From Streptomyces sp. L-9-10 (GTDB taxonomy: Bacteria > Actinomycetota > Actinomycetes > Streptomycetales > Streptomycetaceae): 64,000 nucleotides of DNA. Shown here in pieces: positions 23,730-32,788 of this stretch. The notes under the pieces were generated by a model. It saw only the letters and a program-made list of their open reading frames with translations. It made no database searches and was not told the origin of the DNA. The position numbers and the translations under genes were made by a program. The stretch lies in NCBI RefSeq assembly GCF_004151105.1, contig NZ_PHRF01000027.1:209906-273905 (forward strand), written 5' to 3'. Position 1 is the stretch's first letter, and the number at the start of each line of letters is the position of its first letter.

Positions 23730-24905
23730 ATGCGCTCAACCACTCCCCATGAGGCGGTCCCGGCGACGACGCCGGCCGCTTCCCTGGTCTTCACGACCGT
23801 GCTGTCCCACGGCCCGCTCACCCGGACCGAGATCGCGCGGCGGGCCCGGCTGTCCCCGGCCGCGGTCACCAAGGCGGTGCGCCCGCTGATGGAGGTCGGG
23901 TATCTGGTCGAAGGGGTGGACGAGGGCGCGCCGCCCGCGCTCGGACGTCCGGCGAACCTGGTGCGGGTCGACGCGGGCAGGGCGCTGTTCATCGGGATCA
24001 AGGTGACGGGCGACGAGATCATCGCCGTCCTGGCCGACCTGTGCTGCCGTATCCGGGTCGCCCGGCACGTACGGCTCACGGACCGTGAGCCGGGGGCGGT
24101 GCTCCCCGCCCTCACCGCGCTGGTGCGGGAACTGCTCCTGGAGGCCGATGGTTTCGGTGTGCGGGTGCGGGGGCTGGGCGTCGCCGTCTCGGGTGATGTG
24201 GACCGCGCGGACGGTGTGGTGCGCTACTCGCCCTTCCTGGACTGGCGGGACATCCCGCTCGCCGAGATCGTCGGAACCGCGACCGGTCTGCCGGTCACGG
24301 TCGACAACGACGTACGGGCGCTGACCGTCGCCGAGCAGTGGTTCGGGGCAGGGGTCGGGCTCTCCGACTTCGCCCTGGTGACCGTGGGCGCCGGTATCGG
24401 CTGTGGTCTGGTGGTGCATGGACGGGTGGTGTCGGGCGCCCACGGTGTGGCCGGCGAGATCGGACATCTGTCCATCGACCCGCTCGGCCCGCCGTGCCAC
24501 TGCGGCAACAACGGATGCGTCGAGGCCATCGCCGCGGACCCGGCGATCCTGCGCGGAGTCCGGGAGGCCACGGGCAGGCCCGTGAGCACCGCGGCCGAGG
24601 CGCTGGAACTGGCCCGCGGCGGCGACCCCGGGGTCCGTGGGGTCTACGCGCGGGCCGGCGAGGCCATCGGCAGGGCCATCGGCTCGGTGGTCAATGTCCT
24701 CGGTCCGGAACGCGTGATCATCTCCGGCGAGGGCCTGGCCGCGTACGACCTGTTCGCCGAGGGCATCCGCGACGCGTTCACCGCGTCCGCGTTCGGCACC
24801 GCCGCGCAGTGCGACGTGATGACACGTCCGCTGCCCTTCGAGGAGTGGGCGCGCGGGGCCGCGGCCACCGCGATCCAGTCCTTCATCGGATCAGACACGC
24901 AATAG
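23730..24905 (+). CDS. ROK-family transcriptional regulator of the galactoside locus
   Basis: 391 residues from ATG 23730. A winged helix-turn-helix (LTRTEIARRARLSPAAVTKAVRPLMEVGYL, residues about 31-60) is followed by the ROK sugar-kinase-like domain, with GVAVSGDVDRADGVVRYSPFLDW, VDNDVRALTVAEQWFG, VGAGIGCGLVV, the HGVAGEIGHL His region and the zinc signature CHCGNNGCVEAIA. Such proteins repress sugar operons until the sugar binds. ATG 23730 is preferred over 23673 because a good -35/-10 pair lies between them, which would make the mRNA leaderless. It is 8 bp before the ABC binding-protein gene, probably one operon. Confidence 0.9.
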   Translation: MRSTTPHEAVPATTPAASLVFTTVLSHGPLTRTEIARRARLSPAAVTKAVRPLMEVGYLVEGVDEGAPPALGRPANLVRVDAGRALFIGIKVTGDEIIAVLADLCCRIRVARHVRLTDREPGAVLPALTALVRELLLEADGFGVRVRGLGVAVSGDVDRADGVVRYSPFLDWRDIPLAEIVGTATGLPVTVDNDVRALTVAEQWFGAGVGLSDFALVTVGAGIGCGLVVHGRVVSGAHGVAGEIGHLSIDPLGPPCHCGNNGCVEAIAADPAILRGVREATGRPVSTAAEALELARGGDPGVRGVYARAGEAIGRAIGSVVNVLGPERVIISGEGLAAYDLFAEGIRDAFTASAFGTAAQCDVMTRPLPFEEWARGAAATAIQSFIGSDTQ

Positions 24906-24913
24906 GAGTAGCG

Positions 24914-26227
24914 ATGACGCTGCAGAGCCGCACCCCCCGGACCTCCGTGGGTCCACACCGCAGAAGGGTGGTCCAGGGGCTGTTCGGTGCCGGGGCCGCA
25001 GCCCTGGCCATGCCCGCCCTCGCCGCCTGCGGCGGAGGGGCCGCGTCCGACCCGAAGACGGTGACCTTCGGCTCGAACGGCGCGGACGCCACACCGAAGA
25101 AGGCCTACGCCGCGGTGACGGACGCCTTCGCGAAGGACAGCAAGCTCACGGTCAAGACGAACACCGTCGACCACGACACGTTCCAGAAGAGCATCTCCAC
25201 CTATCTCCAGGGCACCCCTGACGATGTCTTCACCTGGTTCGCCGGCTACCGCATGCAGTACTTCGCCAAGAAGCGCCTCGCCAGCCCCATCGACGACGTG
25301 TGGGAGACGATAGGCGCCGGTTACAGCGACGCCGCCAAGCAGCTGTCCAAGGGGGAGGACGGGAAGTACTACTTCGTCCCGCTCTACAACTACCCGTGGG
25401 CCGTCTTCTACCGCAAGAGCGTCTTCCAGCAGTACGGCTACGAGATCCCCGTGACGTGGAGCCAGTTCACCGCGCTGGCGAAGCGGATGAGGAAGGACGG
25501 CCTCTCCCCCATCGCCTCCGGCTACGGCGGCGGCGACACCTGGAGCATCCTCGGCGCCTTCGACTATCTCAACCTGCGTGCCAACGGCTATGACTTCCAC
25601 ATGTCCCTGATGCGGGGCCAGGTCGCCTGGACCGACAAGCGCACCGCCAGGACCATCGACCTGTGGCGCGAGCTCACCCCGCACTACCAGAAGGGCGCGG
25701 GCGGCCGTTCGTGGCAGGACGCCGCGCAGTCGCTGCTCGACAAGAAGTCCGGCATGGCGATCATCGGTCTCTTCCTCGGCCAGCAGATCACCGATGAATC
25801 CCTGCGCTCCGACATCGACTTCTTCCCGTTCCCGGAGATCGACCCGGCATACGGTCAGGACACGGTCGAGGCGCCCACCGACGGCTTCATGCTCAGCCGC
25901 AGGCCGAAGAACCCGGACGCCGCGCGGAAGTTCCTCGAATTCCTCGGTGGGGCCAAGGCCGAGAACCTCTACATGGGCGTCGACCCGAGCAATGTCGCCG
26001 TCAACTCCGGCGCCGACACCGGCTCGTACAACGCGCTCCAGAAGAAGTCCGCCCAGCTCATCGCGGACGCCAAGCACATCACCCAGTTCGGGGACCGCGA
26101 CAGCGACCCGGGATTCATCTCCACCGTGGTCCAGCCCGGCTTCACCGAGTGGCTGAACCACCCGGACGACGGTTCGGCCCTGCTGAAGAAGATCGAGTCG
26201 CAGCGCTCGCGCTTCTTCACGGCCTGA
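24914..26227 (+). CDS. Sugar ABC transporter substrate-binding lipoprotein (CUT1)
   Basis: 437 residues from ATG 24914 (AGGAG upstream). The signal peptide has paired arginines (PHRRRVVQGLFG) and ends in a lipobox ALAAC (Cys about 39). The mature part is a family-1 extracellular solute-binding protein: STYLQGTPDDVFTWFAGYRM, YYFVPLYNYPWAVFYRKSVF, IPVTWSQFTALAKRM and DAARKFLEFLGG. It captures an oligosaccharide, probably an alpha-galactoside given the neighbours, and delivers it to the two permeases that follow. Confidence 0.92.
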   Translation: MTLQSRTPRTSVGPHRRRVVQGLFGAGAAALAMPALAACGGGAASDPKTVTFGSNGADATPKKAYAAVTDAFAKDSKLTVKTNTVDHDTFQKSISTYLQGTPDDVFTWFAGYRMQYFAKKRLASPIDDVWETIGAGYSDAAKQLSKGEDGKYYFVPLYNYPWAVFYRKSVFQQYGYEIPVTWSQFTALAKRMRKDGLSPIASGYGGGDTWSILGAFDYLNLRANGYDFHMSLMRGQVAWTDKRTARTIDLWRELTPHYQKGAGGRSWQDAAQSLLDKKSGMAIIGLFLGQQITDESLRSDIDFFPFPEIDPAYGQDTVEAPTDGFMLSRRPKNPDAARKFLEFLGGAKAENLYMGVDPSNVAVNSGADTGSYNALQKKSAQLIADAKHITQFGDRDSDPGFISTVVQPGFTEWLNHPDDGSALLKKIESQRSRFFTA

Positions 26228-26248
26228 TCCCACCGGAGAGGTTCCACC

Positions 26249-27193
26249 ATGTCCTCCGTGCGTACCGCGCGCCGGTCCCCGTCGCGCGCACACCCCCGTC
26301 CTCGCCGGCTCGGTCCTGGTGACCGCCTCTTCCTGACGGTGGTCGTCGGCATCCCGCTGATCGCCCTGCTGGTCTTCGTGTGGCTGCCGGCGCTGGCCTC
26401 CATCGGTCTGTCCTTCACCAGCTGGGACGGCCTCTACCTGGCCGACGTCCACTGGGTCGGTCTGGACAACTACCTCCAGATCTTCACCAATTACCCGCCG
26501 TTCTGGCCGGCCGTGCGGCACAACGTGATCTGGCTGCTGTTCACGGTGCTGCTGCCCGCGCCGTTCGGTGTCTTCCTCGCCTACCAGCTGGACCGGAAGA
26601 TCCGCTTCACCCGGATCTACCAGACGGCCATCTTCATGCCGATGGTGCTGTCCCTGGCGGTCGTCGGCTTCATGTGGGAGATCATCTACAACCCGGACAA
26701 CGGGCTGCTGAACGGGGTGATCGGCGCCGTATCGCCCGGCCACCACATCGACTGGCTGGGCGACCCGAACCTCAATCTCTGGGCCGTACTGGTCGCTTCC
26801 GGCTGGCGGCACGCCGGCTACATCATGATTCTCTACCTGGCGGGGCTCAAGGGCTTCGACCCCGCCCTGAAGGAGGCCGCCGCGCTCGACGGTGCCAATG
26901 GACGCCAGACCTTCCTGCGGGTGGTGCTGCCGGCCATGAAGCCGGTCAACATCATCGTCCTGGTCGTCACCGTCATGGAGTCCCTGCGCGCCTTCGACAT
27001 CGTCTACGTACTCGGCGGCGGTACCGGCAGCAAGCCCGGCATGGAACTGCTGTCCCTGCTCATCACCGACAACATCATCGGTGAGTCCAGCCATATCGGA
27101 TACGGTTCCGCCCTCGCGGTCATCCTGCTCCTCGTCTCCCTCGCGGCGATCGGGGCGTTCCTCTTCCAGACCTTCCGCAAGGAGGACCAGTGA
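26249..27193 (+). CDS. Sugar ABC permease, MalF-like
   Basis: 314 residues with six transmembrane helices after a basic N-terminus. The EAA loop that contacts the ATPase is EAAALDGANGRQTFLRVVLP (about residues 211-230). Typical CUT1 first-permease motifs SFTSWDG and VGLDNYLQIF are near the N-terminus. It overlaps the next permease by 4 bp. Confidence 0.92.
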   Translation: MSSVRTARRSPSRAHPRPRRLGPGDRLFLTVVVGIPLIALLVFVWLPALASIGLSFTSWDGLYLADVHWVGLDNYLQIFTNYPPFWPAVRHNVIWLLFTVLLPAPFGVFLAYQLDRKIRFTRIYQTAIFMPMVLSLAVVGFMWEIIYNPDNGLLNGVIGAVSPGHHIDWLGDPNLNLWAVLVASGWRHAGYIMILYLAGLKGFDPALKEAAALDGANGRQTFLRVVLPAMKPVNIIVLVVTVMESLRAFDIVYVLGGGTGSKPGMELLSLLITDNIIGESSHIGYGSALAVILLLVSLAAIGAFLFQTFRKEDQ

Positions 27194-28113
27194 CCGCGAC
27201 CGTCACGCCGCCGGCCCCCCGGTCGCGCACCCCGCTCCCCCGTACCGCCGGGGCTCCCCGGGGGCCGAAGCGGCAGACCGGACGGCACCTCATGCTCGGC
27301 GGCATCGCGCTGCTGTGGCTCGTGCCGCTGCTGTGGGCCGTCTACACCTCCCTGCGGCCCTACTCCGACACCACGAAGCACGGCTATCTGTCCTGGCCGC
27401 GCAGTATCGGTCTGGGGAACTTCGCGGACGCCTGGAGCCAGTCCGGGATGCCGCGCTTCTTCTGGAACTCGGTACTCATCACCATTCCGGCGGTCCTCGG
27501 CACCCTGCTGTTCGCCGCGGCGGTGGCCTTCTTCGTGTCGCGGTTCGACTTCCGCTGGAACATCGCGCTGCTGATCCTCTTCACCGCGGGGAACCTCATC
27601 CCCGCCCAGGTGCTGATCACGCCGCTGTACCGGCTGTATCTGCTGGTACCGCTGCCGGGGTGGATGAGTGATTCCCTGCTCGTCTACAACTCGCTCTGGG
27701 GCATCATCTTCATCCACATCGCCTACCAGTGCGGCTTCTGCACCTTCGTGCTCAGCAACTACATGAAGACGATCCCGAAGGAGATCTTCGAAGCCGCTCT
27801 CGTTGACGGCGCTCCGGTGTGGCGCCAGTTCTTCCAGATCGTGCTGCCGCTGTGCCGCCCGGCGTTCGCGGCGCTGGCCACGCTGGAATCCATCTGGATC
27901 TACAACGACTTCTTCTGGTCCCTCGCGCTGATCGAGACCGGTGACAAGCGTCCGATCACCTCGGCCCTCGCCAATCTTCAGGGCCAGTACTTCACCAATC
28001 CGAACCTCATCGCGGCGGGCGCCCTGCTGACCGCGATCCCGACCCTGCTGGTCTACTTCGCGCTCCAGCGCCAGTTCATCAGCGGGCTCACCATCGGCTC
28101 GGGCAAGGGCTGA
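27190..28113 (+). CDS. Sugar ABC permease, MalG-like
   Basis: 307 residues from GTG within a GTGA overlap. Six helices; EAA loop FEAALVDGAPVWRQFFQIVLPL. Ends with the usual QRQFISGLTIGSGKG tail of CUT1 second permeases. No ATPase gene is present in the cluster; streptomycete CUT1 systems generally share the multitask ATPase MsiK encoded elsewhere (established knowledge), which explains the absence. Confidence 0.92.
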   Translation: MTATVTPPAPRSRTPLPRTAGAPRGPKRQTGRHLMLGGIALLWLVPLLWAVYTSLRPYSDTTKHGYLSWPRSIGLGNFADAWSQSGMPRFFWNSVLITIPAVLGTLLFAAAVAFFVSRFDFRWNIALLILFTAGNLIPAQVLITPLYRLYLLVPLPGWMSDSLLVYNSLWGIIFIHIAYQCGFCTFVLSNYMKTIPKEIFEAALVDGAPVWRQFFQIVLPLCRPAFAALATLESIWIYNDFFWSLALIETGDKRPITSALANLQGQYFTNPNLIAAGALLTAIPTLLVYFALQRQFISGLTIGSGKG

Positions 28114-28210
28114 GCCGCCGCCCCGCTCGCGCCGCCGCCCCGCTCGTACCGCCGGCCCACGTACCACCGCCATCGCGTACCACCGGCCCGCGTACCGCCG
28201 CACCGCTCGT
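28114..28210. repeat. Six imperfect 15-17-bp tandem units after the permease gene
   Basis: Two near-identical 17-bp units (GCCGCCGCCCCGCTCGY, 28114-28130 and 28131-28147) are followed by four related units of 15, 16, 15 and 17 bp, each built on ACCRCCG...CGT. They fill about half of the gap to the GH27 gene; the rest (28211-28320) shows only its ribosome site GGAGG at about 28304. Confidence 0.7.
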
Positions 28211-28320
28211 ACGAGCGTCACCGCGAGCGGCCGGCCGGCCACCACCGTCAGGAACGCACGTCCCCTGCCCGGTTCCACCCGCGCGATCCCCCGTGACCCG
28301 ACAACTGGAGGTGCGACCCC

Positions 28321-30198
28321 ATGCGGTCATCCTCGTACCCCGCCCCGCCGGCAGCCCGGACCGGCTCCGCGCGCCGGACCATGAGAGCCATGCTGGTCCT
28401 GGCCGTCACCGCCGGTCTCGCCACGGCCGTTCCCGCCGCCGAGGCCACGGCTCCGGCCCGGGTCGCGGCGGCCTCGTCCGCCGCCGCGACCACGGCGGGC
28501 GCCGCCGCCTCCGCCGAGGCCGCCGACATCGCCGCCAAGCCCTATATGGGCTGGTCCAGTTGGAGCATGCAGTCCTCCAAGTACCCGGGGCTGAACCCGG
28601 ACGGCGATTACAGCTATCTCACCGAGGCCAACGTCCTGAAGCAGACGGACGCCCTCGCAGCCAAGCTCAAGAAGTACGGCTACGACCGCGTCAACATCGA
28701 CGCCGGCTGGTGGCGCGACAACGACTGGAAGCCCGGGTTCGACGCGTACGGGCGGCAGACGCACGACCCGGTCCGGTTCCCCCGTGGCATGAAGCCGGTC
28801 GCGGACCACATCCATGCCAAGGGCCTCAAGGCGGGTATCTATCTGCCCGTCGGCCTGGAGAAGGAGGCGTACGGCGACGGCGAGGTGCCGATCTGGAACG
28901 CCCCCGGCTGCACCACCGCCGATATCGTCCACCCGGACCTGCGGACCACCAACGGCTGGGACAGCTCCTACAAGATCGACTTCGCCGACCCGTGCGCGCA
29001 GAAGTACATCGACTCGCAGGCCCGGCTGTTCGCCGACTGGGGCTACGACTTCCTCAAGCTGGACGGCGTGGGCCCCGGCTCGTTCAAGTCCGGTGACAAC
29101 TACGACAACGTCGCCGATGTCGCCGCCTGGCAGAAGGCCATCGCCGCCACCGGGCGCCCCATCCACCTCCAGCTCTCCTGGTCGCTCGACATCGGCCACG
29201 CCGCCGACTGGAAGCGCCACTCCAACGGCTGGCGCATCGACACCGACATCGAGTGCTACTGCAACACCCTCGTCACCTGGGAGAACTCGGTCAACGACCG
29301 GTGGGACGACGCCCCCGCGTGGAGCGACAAGGCGGGCCCCGGAGGCTGGAACGACTTCGACGCGATCGATGTCGGCAACGGGGAGATGGACGGTCTCACC
29401 AAGGCCGAGCGGCAGAGCTATATGACCCTGTGGGCCATCAGCAAGTCGCCCCTGTACACCGGTGACGACCTCACCAGGCTGGACAGTTACGGTATCTCGC
29501 TGCTGACCAACCGCGAGGTCATCGCCGTCGACCAGAGCGACTCGCCCGTGGCGCGTCCGGTCACCCCGATGGGCGACCAGCAGGTCTGGGGCACCCGGAA
29601 CCCCGACGGCAGTTACACCGTCGCCCTGTTCAACCTCGGCGACTCGCCGGCCTCCGTCACCGCCCACTGGGCATCCTTCGGCTTCACCGGCAACGCCTCC
29701 GTGCGCGACCTGTGGAACAAGGAGAACCTCGGGCGCCACACGAACAGGATCACCGCGGCCCTGCCCGCACACGGCTCGCGTCTGTTCACCGTCAAGCCCG
29801 GCGGCGAGGCGCTGCCCACCACCGGTTACGAGGCGGAGTCCGCGGCGAACACCCTGACGGGCAACGCCTCCCTCGCCGGATGCGACGCCTGCTCCGGTGG
29901 CCAGAAGGTCGGCAACCTCTACACCGGTGGCAAGCTGACGTTCAACGGCATCACCGTGAAGAAGGACGGGATCTACACCGTCCGGGTCGGCTACGTCAGC
30001 GGCGACGCGCGCTCGGTGACCGTCTCCTCCAACAGCGGTAACGGAAGCAGTCTGAAGTTCCCCTCCACCGGTGACTGGGGCACCGCCAAGACCGTCAGCG
30101 TCCAGCTGGCCCTGAAGGCGGGCTCCAACACCATCACGTTCGACAGCGGCGGCGGATACGCGCCCGACCTCGACAGGATCGACGTACCGCGCTCCTGA
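28321..30198 (+). CDS. Exported GH27-type (clan GH-D) glycosidase with C-terminal carbohydrate-binding domain
   Basis: 625 residues with a signal region and Ala-rich stretch of about 70 residues. The catalytic barrel starts AKPYMGWSSWSMQ and holds DRVNIDAGWW, the nucleophile Asp248 in FLKLDGVGPG, LQLSWSLD and the acid/base region RIDTDIECY (Asp307/Asp309). A C-terminal beta domain of unknown type ends the barrel, and a CBM35/6-like module begins near TGYEAESAANTLTGNA (about 503). GH27 members are alpha-galactosidases, beta-L-arabinopyranosidases or isomalto-dextranases. The GWSSWS and LDGVG forms differ from the classic GWNSW and KYDYC, so alpha-galactosidase is the first guess only. Confidence 0.83.
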   Translation: MRSSSYPAPPAARTGSARRTMRAMLVLAVTAGLATAVPAAEATAPARVAAASSAAATTAGAAASAEAADIAAKPYMGWSSWSMQSSKYPGLNPDGDYSYLTEANVLKQTDALAAKLKKYGYDRVNIDAGWWRDNDWKPGFDAYGRQTHDPVRFPRGMKPVADHIHAKGLKAGIYLPVGLEKEAYGDGEVPIWNAPGCTTADIVHPDLRTTNGWDSSYKIDFADPCAQKYIDSQARLFADWGYDFLKLDGVGPGSFKSGDNYDNVADVAAWQKAIAATGRPIHLQLSWSLDIGHAADWKRHSNGWRIDTDIECYCNTLVTWENSVNDRWDDAPAWSDKAGPGGWNDFDAIDVGNGEMDGLTKAERQSYMTLWAISKSPLYTGDDLTRLDSYGISLLTNREVIAVDQSDSPVARPVTPMGDQQVWGTRNPDGSYTVALFNLGDSPASVTAHWASFGFTGNASVRDLWNKENLGRHTNRITAALPAHGSRLFTVKPGGEALPTTGYEAESAANTLTGNASLAGCDACSGGQKVGNLYTGGKLTFNGITVKKDGIYTVRVGYVSGDARSVTVSSNSGNGSSLKFPSTGDWGTAKTVSVQLALKAGSNTITFDSGGGYAPDLDRIDVPRS

Positions 30199-30208
30199 CG
30201 TACCCCCG

Positions 30209-30237
30209 CGGGGCCCGGTGACCCGACCCGGGCCCCG
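30209..30237. terminator. Hairpin between GH27 and GH95 genes
   Basis: CGGGGCCCGG (30209-30218) pairs with CCGGGCCCCG (30228-30237). The right arm recurs as CCGGGCCCCGTA and CCGGGCTCCC up to about 30261. Could attenuate read-through. Confidence 0.5.
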
Positions 30238-30373
30238 TACCGGGCCCCGTACCGGGCTCCCGGCGGTGCCCCGACCGGCCCCGCACGCCCACCGAGTGAT
30301 CCCCCGACGTCACACCGGCGGTCCGCAGCCGCCGTTCCCGCCTGCGCGTTTCCCCGGATATGGAGTGCACCCC

Positions 30374-32788
30374 GTGGACATCCCGCACACCCCCTCCCCC
30401 GACAACCGCCACAGCCGCAGGGGCTTCCTCGCGCTCACCGCCGCCGGCGCGGCCACCGCGCTCGGTGCCCTGCCCGCCTTCTCCGCCTCGGCGGCCCCGC
30501 TCCGTCCCACCGAGTCGCCCCTGCTGTCCCCGGCCGACGCCGCGAGGAACCAGCTGTGGTGGCAGGCTCCCGGCTCCGCCGGCTCGATGATCGAGCAGGG
30601 GCTCCCGGTCGGGAACGGACGCCTCGGGGCGCTCGCGAGCAACGATCCGGCCGCCGAACTCCTGCTGATCACCGACGCCACGCTGTGGACCGGTGGTCTC
30701 AACGACACACTCCAGAGCGACGGCCAATTCCCTTACGGGCGTGATGACTTCGGCTCGTTCACCCTGCTCGCCGAACTCACCGTCGCCCTCCCCGACCACG
30801 ACCTGGGCCGCGTACACGACTACCGCCGCACCCTCGACCTCGCCCAGGGCCTGATCACCACCTCGTACGAACTCTCCGGTGTCACCTACCGGCGGCAGAT
30901 CTTCGCCAGCCGTCCCGACGACGCCATCGTCCTGCACTTCTCCCAGCAGGGCGGCGGCGCGTACACCGGCACCCTCTCCCTCGCCGGCACACACGGCGAG
31001 TCCACCACCGCCGACAGCGCCCGGCGCTACGCGTCGTTCGGCGCCTCCTTCGCCAATGGCCTGAAGTACGGCGCGGCCGTCACCGCCCACAGCAGCACCG
31101 GTACGGTCCGGGTGCGCGGTACGTCGATCACCTTCAGCGGCTGCCGGGACCTCACCGTCGTCGTCAGCGGTGGCACCAACTACGCGCCCGACGCCGCCGC
31201 GGGTTTCCGCGACCCGTCCCTGGAACCGGAACGGCTGGCCAGGACCAAGGTCCTCGACGCGGCCGGCCACTCGGCGACCAGTCTGCTGCGTACCCATGTC
31301 GCCGACTTCCGGGCGGTGTTCGGACAGCTCGGCATCGACCTCGGCGCCTCTTCCGCCGCACAGCGTGAGCTCGACACATGGGAGCGGGTGCGCGCACGCG
31401 ACCGGGACAACGTCCCCGACCCGGAACTCGAAGCCGCCTACCTCCAGTTCGGCCGCTACCTGATGATCTCCGGATCACGGGGAAGCCTGCCGCTCAACCT
31501 CCAGGGCCTGTGGCTGGACGGCAACGACCCGGACTGGATGGGCGACTACCACACCGACATCAACGTCCAGATGAACTACTGGCTGGCCGACCGGGCGGGT
31601 CTGTCCGACTGCTTCGACGCCTTCGCCGACTACTGCCTCGCGCAGGTGCCCTCCTGGACGGAGGTCACGCAGAGGCTGTTCAACGACCCGGCCAACAGGT
31701 TCCGCAACTCCAGTGGCAAGATCGCCGGCTGGACGGTCGCCTTCTCCACCAACCCCTATGGCGGCAGCGGCTGGTGGTGGCATCCGGCCGGCAACGCCTG
31801 GCTCTGCCAGAACCTGTTCGAGCACTACGAGTACACCCAGGACCGCGCGTATCTCGGCAAGATCTACCCCCTCCTCAAGGGCGCGGTGGAGTTCTGGGAG
31901 GCCCGCCTGCTCACCACGACCGTCACCGACGCGTCAGGAGCCTCGCGCGAGGTCCTGATTGCCGACAGCGACTGGTCGCCCGAGCACGGTCCGCAGGACG
32001 CCAAGGGCATCACCTACGCGCAGGAGGTGGTGTGGACCCTGTTCGCCAACTACCGGGCGGCGACCGAGATCCTCGGCCGGGACACCGGCTACGGCAGGAC
32101 CGTCGACCGGCTGCGGGAGCGGCTGTATCTGCCCGTGGTCAGCCCGAAGACGGGCTGGCTGGAGGAGTGGATGTCGCCCGACAACCTCGGCGAGACCACA
32201 CACCGCCATCTCTCGCCGCTCATCGGGCTCTTCCCCGGCGACAGGATCCGCCCCGACGGATCGACGCCGAAGGACATCGTCGACGGCGCGACGGCGCTTC
32301 TCGACGCGCGCGGGATGAACAGCTTCGGCTGGGCCAACGCCTGGCGCGGCCTGTGCTGGGCCCGGCTGAAGGACGCCGAGAAGGCGTACCGGCTCGTCGT
32401 CACCAATCTGAAGCCGTCGGCCAACGGCAGCAACGGCAGCGCGATGAACCTCTTCGACATCTACGAGGTCGAGCAGGGGCGTGGCATCTTCCAGATCGAC
32501 GCGAACTTCGGCACCGCCGCCTCGATCATCGAGATGCTGGTCTACTCGCGGCCGGGGCACGTCGAGCTGCTGCCCGCGCTGCCCGCCGCCTGGGCGGCCT
32601 CCGGTTCGGTGTCCGGCGTGGGCGTACGGGGCGGCTTCATCGCCGACGTCAGCTGGAAGAACGGCCAGGTCACCCGCGCGACGCTGAAGAGCGTGGGCGG
32701 CCGTCGCACGACCGTCGCCGCCGGAGGCACGACGCGCGAGATCAGCCTCGATCCCGGTGAGTCCGTCACCCTGCGGAACCTCGGATGA
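30374..32788 (+). CDS. Tat-exported GH95 family glycosidase (alpha-L-fucosidase/galactosidase type)
   Basis: 804 residues from GTG 30374, with GGAG eight bases upstream. A Tat signal RHSRRGFLALTAAG precedes the GH95 N-terminal beta domain (WWQAPGSAGSMIEQGLPVGNGRLGAL, DATLWTGG). The (alpha/alpha)6 catalytic domain has general acid Glu537 in DWSPEHGP, NxN-equivalent DIN at 395-397 in YHTDINVQMNYW, and Asp709 in FQIDANFGTAASI. Most family members read NIN at that place; here the first Asn is Asp. Substrates in the family are alpha-1,2-L-fucosides and alpha-L-galactosides. It overlaps the SGNH esterase gene by 4 bp, so the two are co-translated. Confidence 0.87.
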   Translation: MDIPHTPSPDNRHSRRGFLALTAAGAATALGALPAFSASAAPLRPTESPLLSPADAARNQLWWQAPGSAGSMIEQGLPVGNGRLGALASNDPAAELLLITDATLWTGGLNDTLQSDGQFPYGRDDFGSFTLLAELTVALPDHDLGRVHDYRRTLDLAQGLITTSYELSGVTYRRQIFASRPDDAIVLHFSQQGGGAYTGTLSLAGTHGESTTADSARRYASFGASFANGLKYGAAVTAHSSTGTVRVRGTSITFSGCRDLTVVVSGGTNYAPDAAAGFRDPSLEPERLARTKVLDAAGHSATSLLRTHVADFRAVFGQLGIDLGASSAAQRELDTWERVRARDRDNVPDPELEAAYLQFGRYLMISGSRGSLPLNLQGLWLDGNDPDWMGDYHTDINVQMNYWLADRAGLSDCFDAFADYCLAQVPSWTEVTQRLFNDPANRFRNSSGKIAGWTVAFSTNPYGGSGWWWHPAGNAWLCQNLFEHYEYTQDRAYLGKIYPLLKGAVEFWEARLLTTTVTDASGASREVLIADSDWSPEHGPQDAKGITYAQEVVWTLFANYRAATEILGRDTGYGRTVDRLRERLYLPVVSPKTGWLEEWMSPDNLGETTHRHLSPLIGLFPGDRIRPDGSTPKDIVDGATALLDARGMNSFGWANAWRGLCWARLKDAEKAYRLVVTNLKPSANGSNGSAMNLFDIYEVEQGRGIFQIDANFGTAASIIEMLVYSRPGHVELLPALPAAWAASGSVSGVGVRGGFIADVSWKNGQVTRATLKSVGGRRTTVAAGGTTREISLDPGESVTLRNLG

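Noticed and set aside
24644..27094. 816-residue minus-strand frame across the sugar ABC genes
   Set aside because: Antisense shadow of three well-supported genes.
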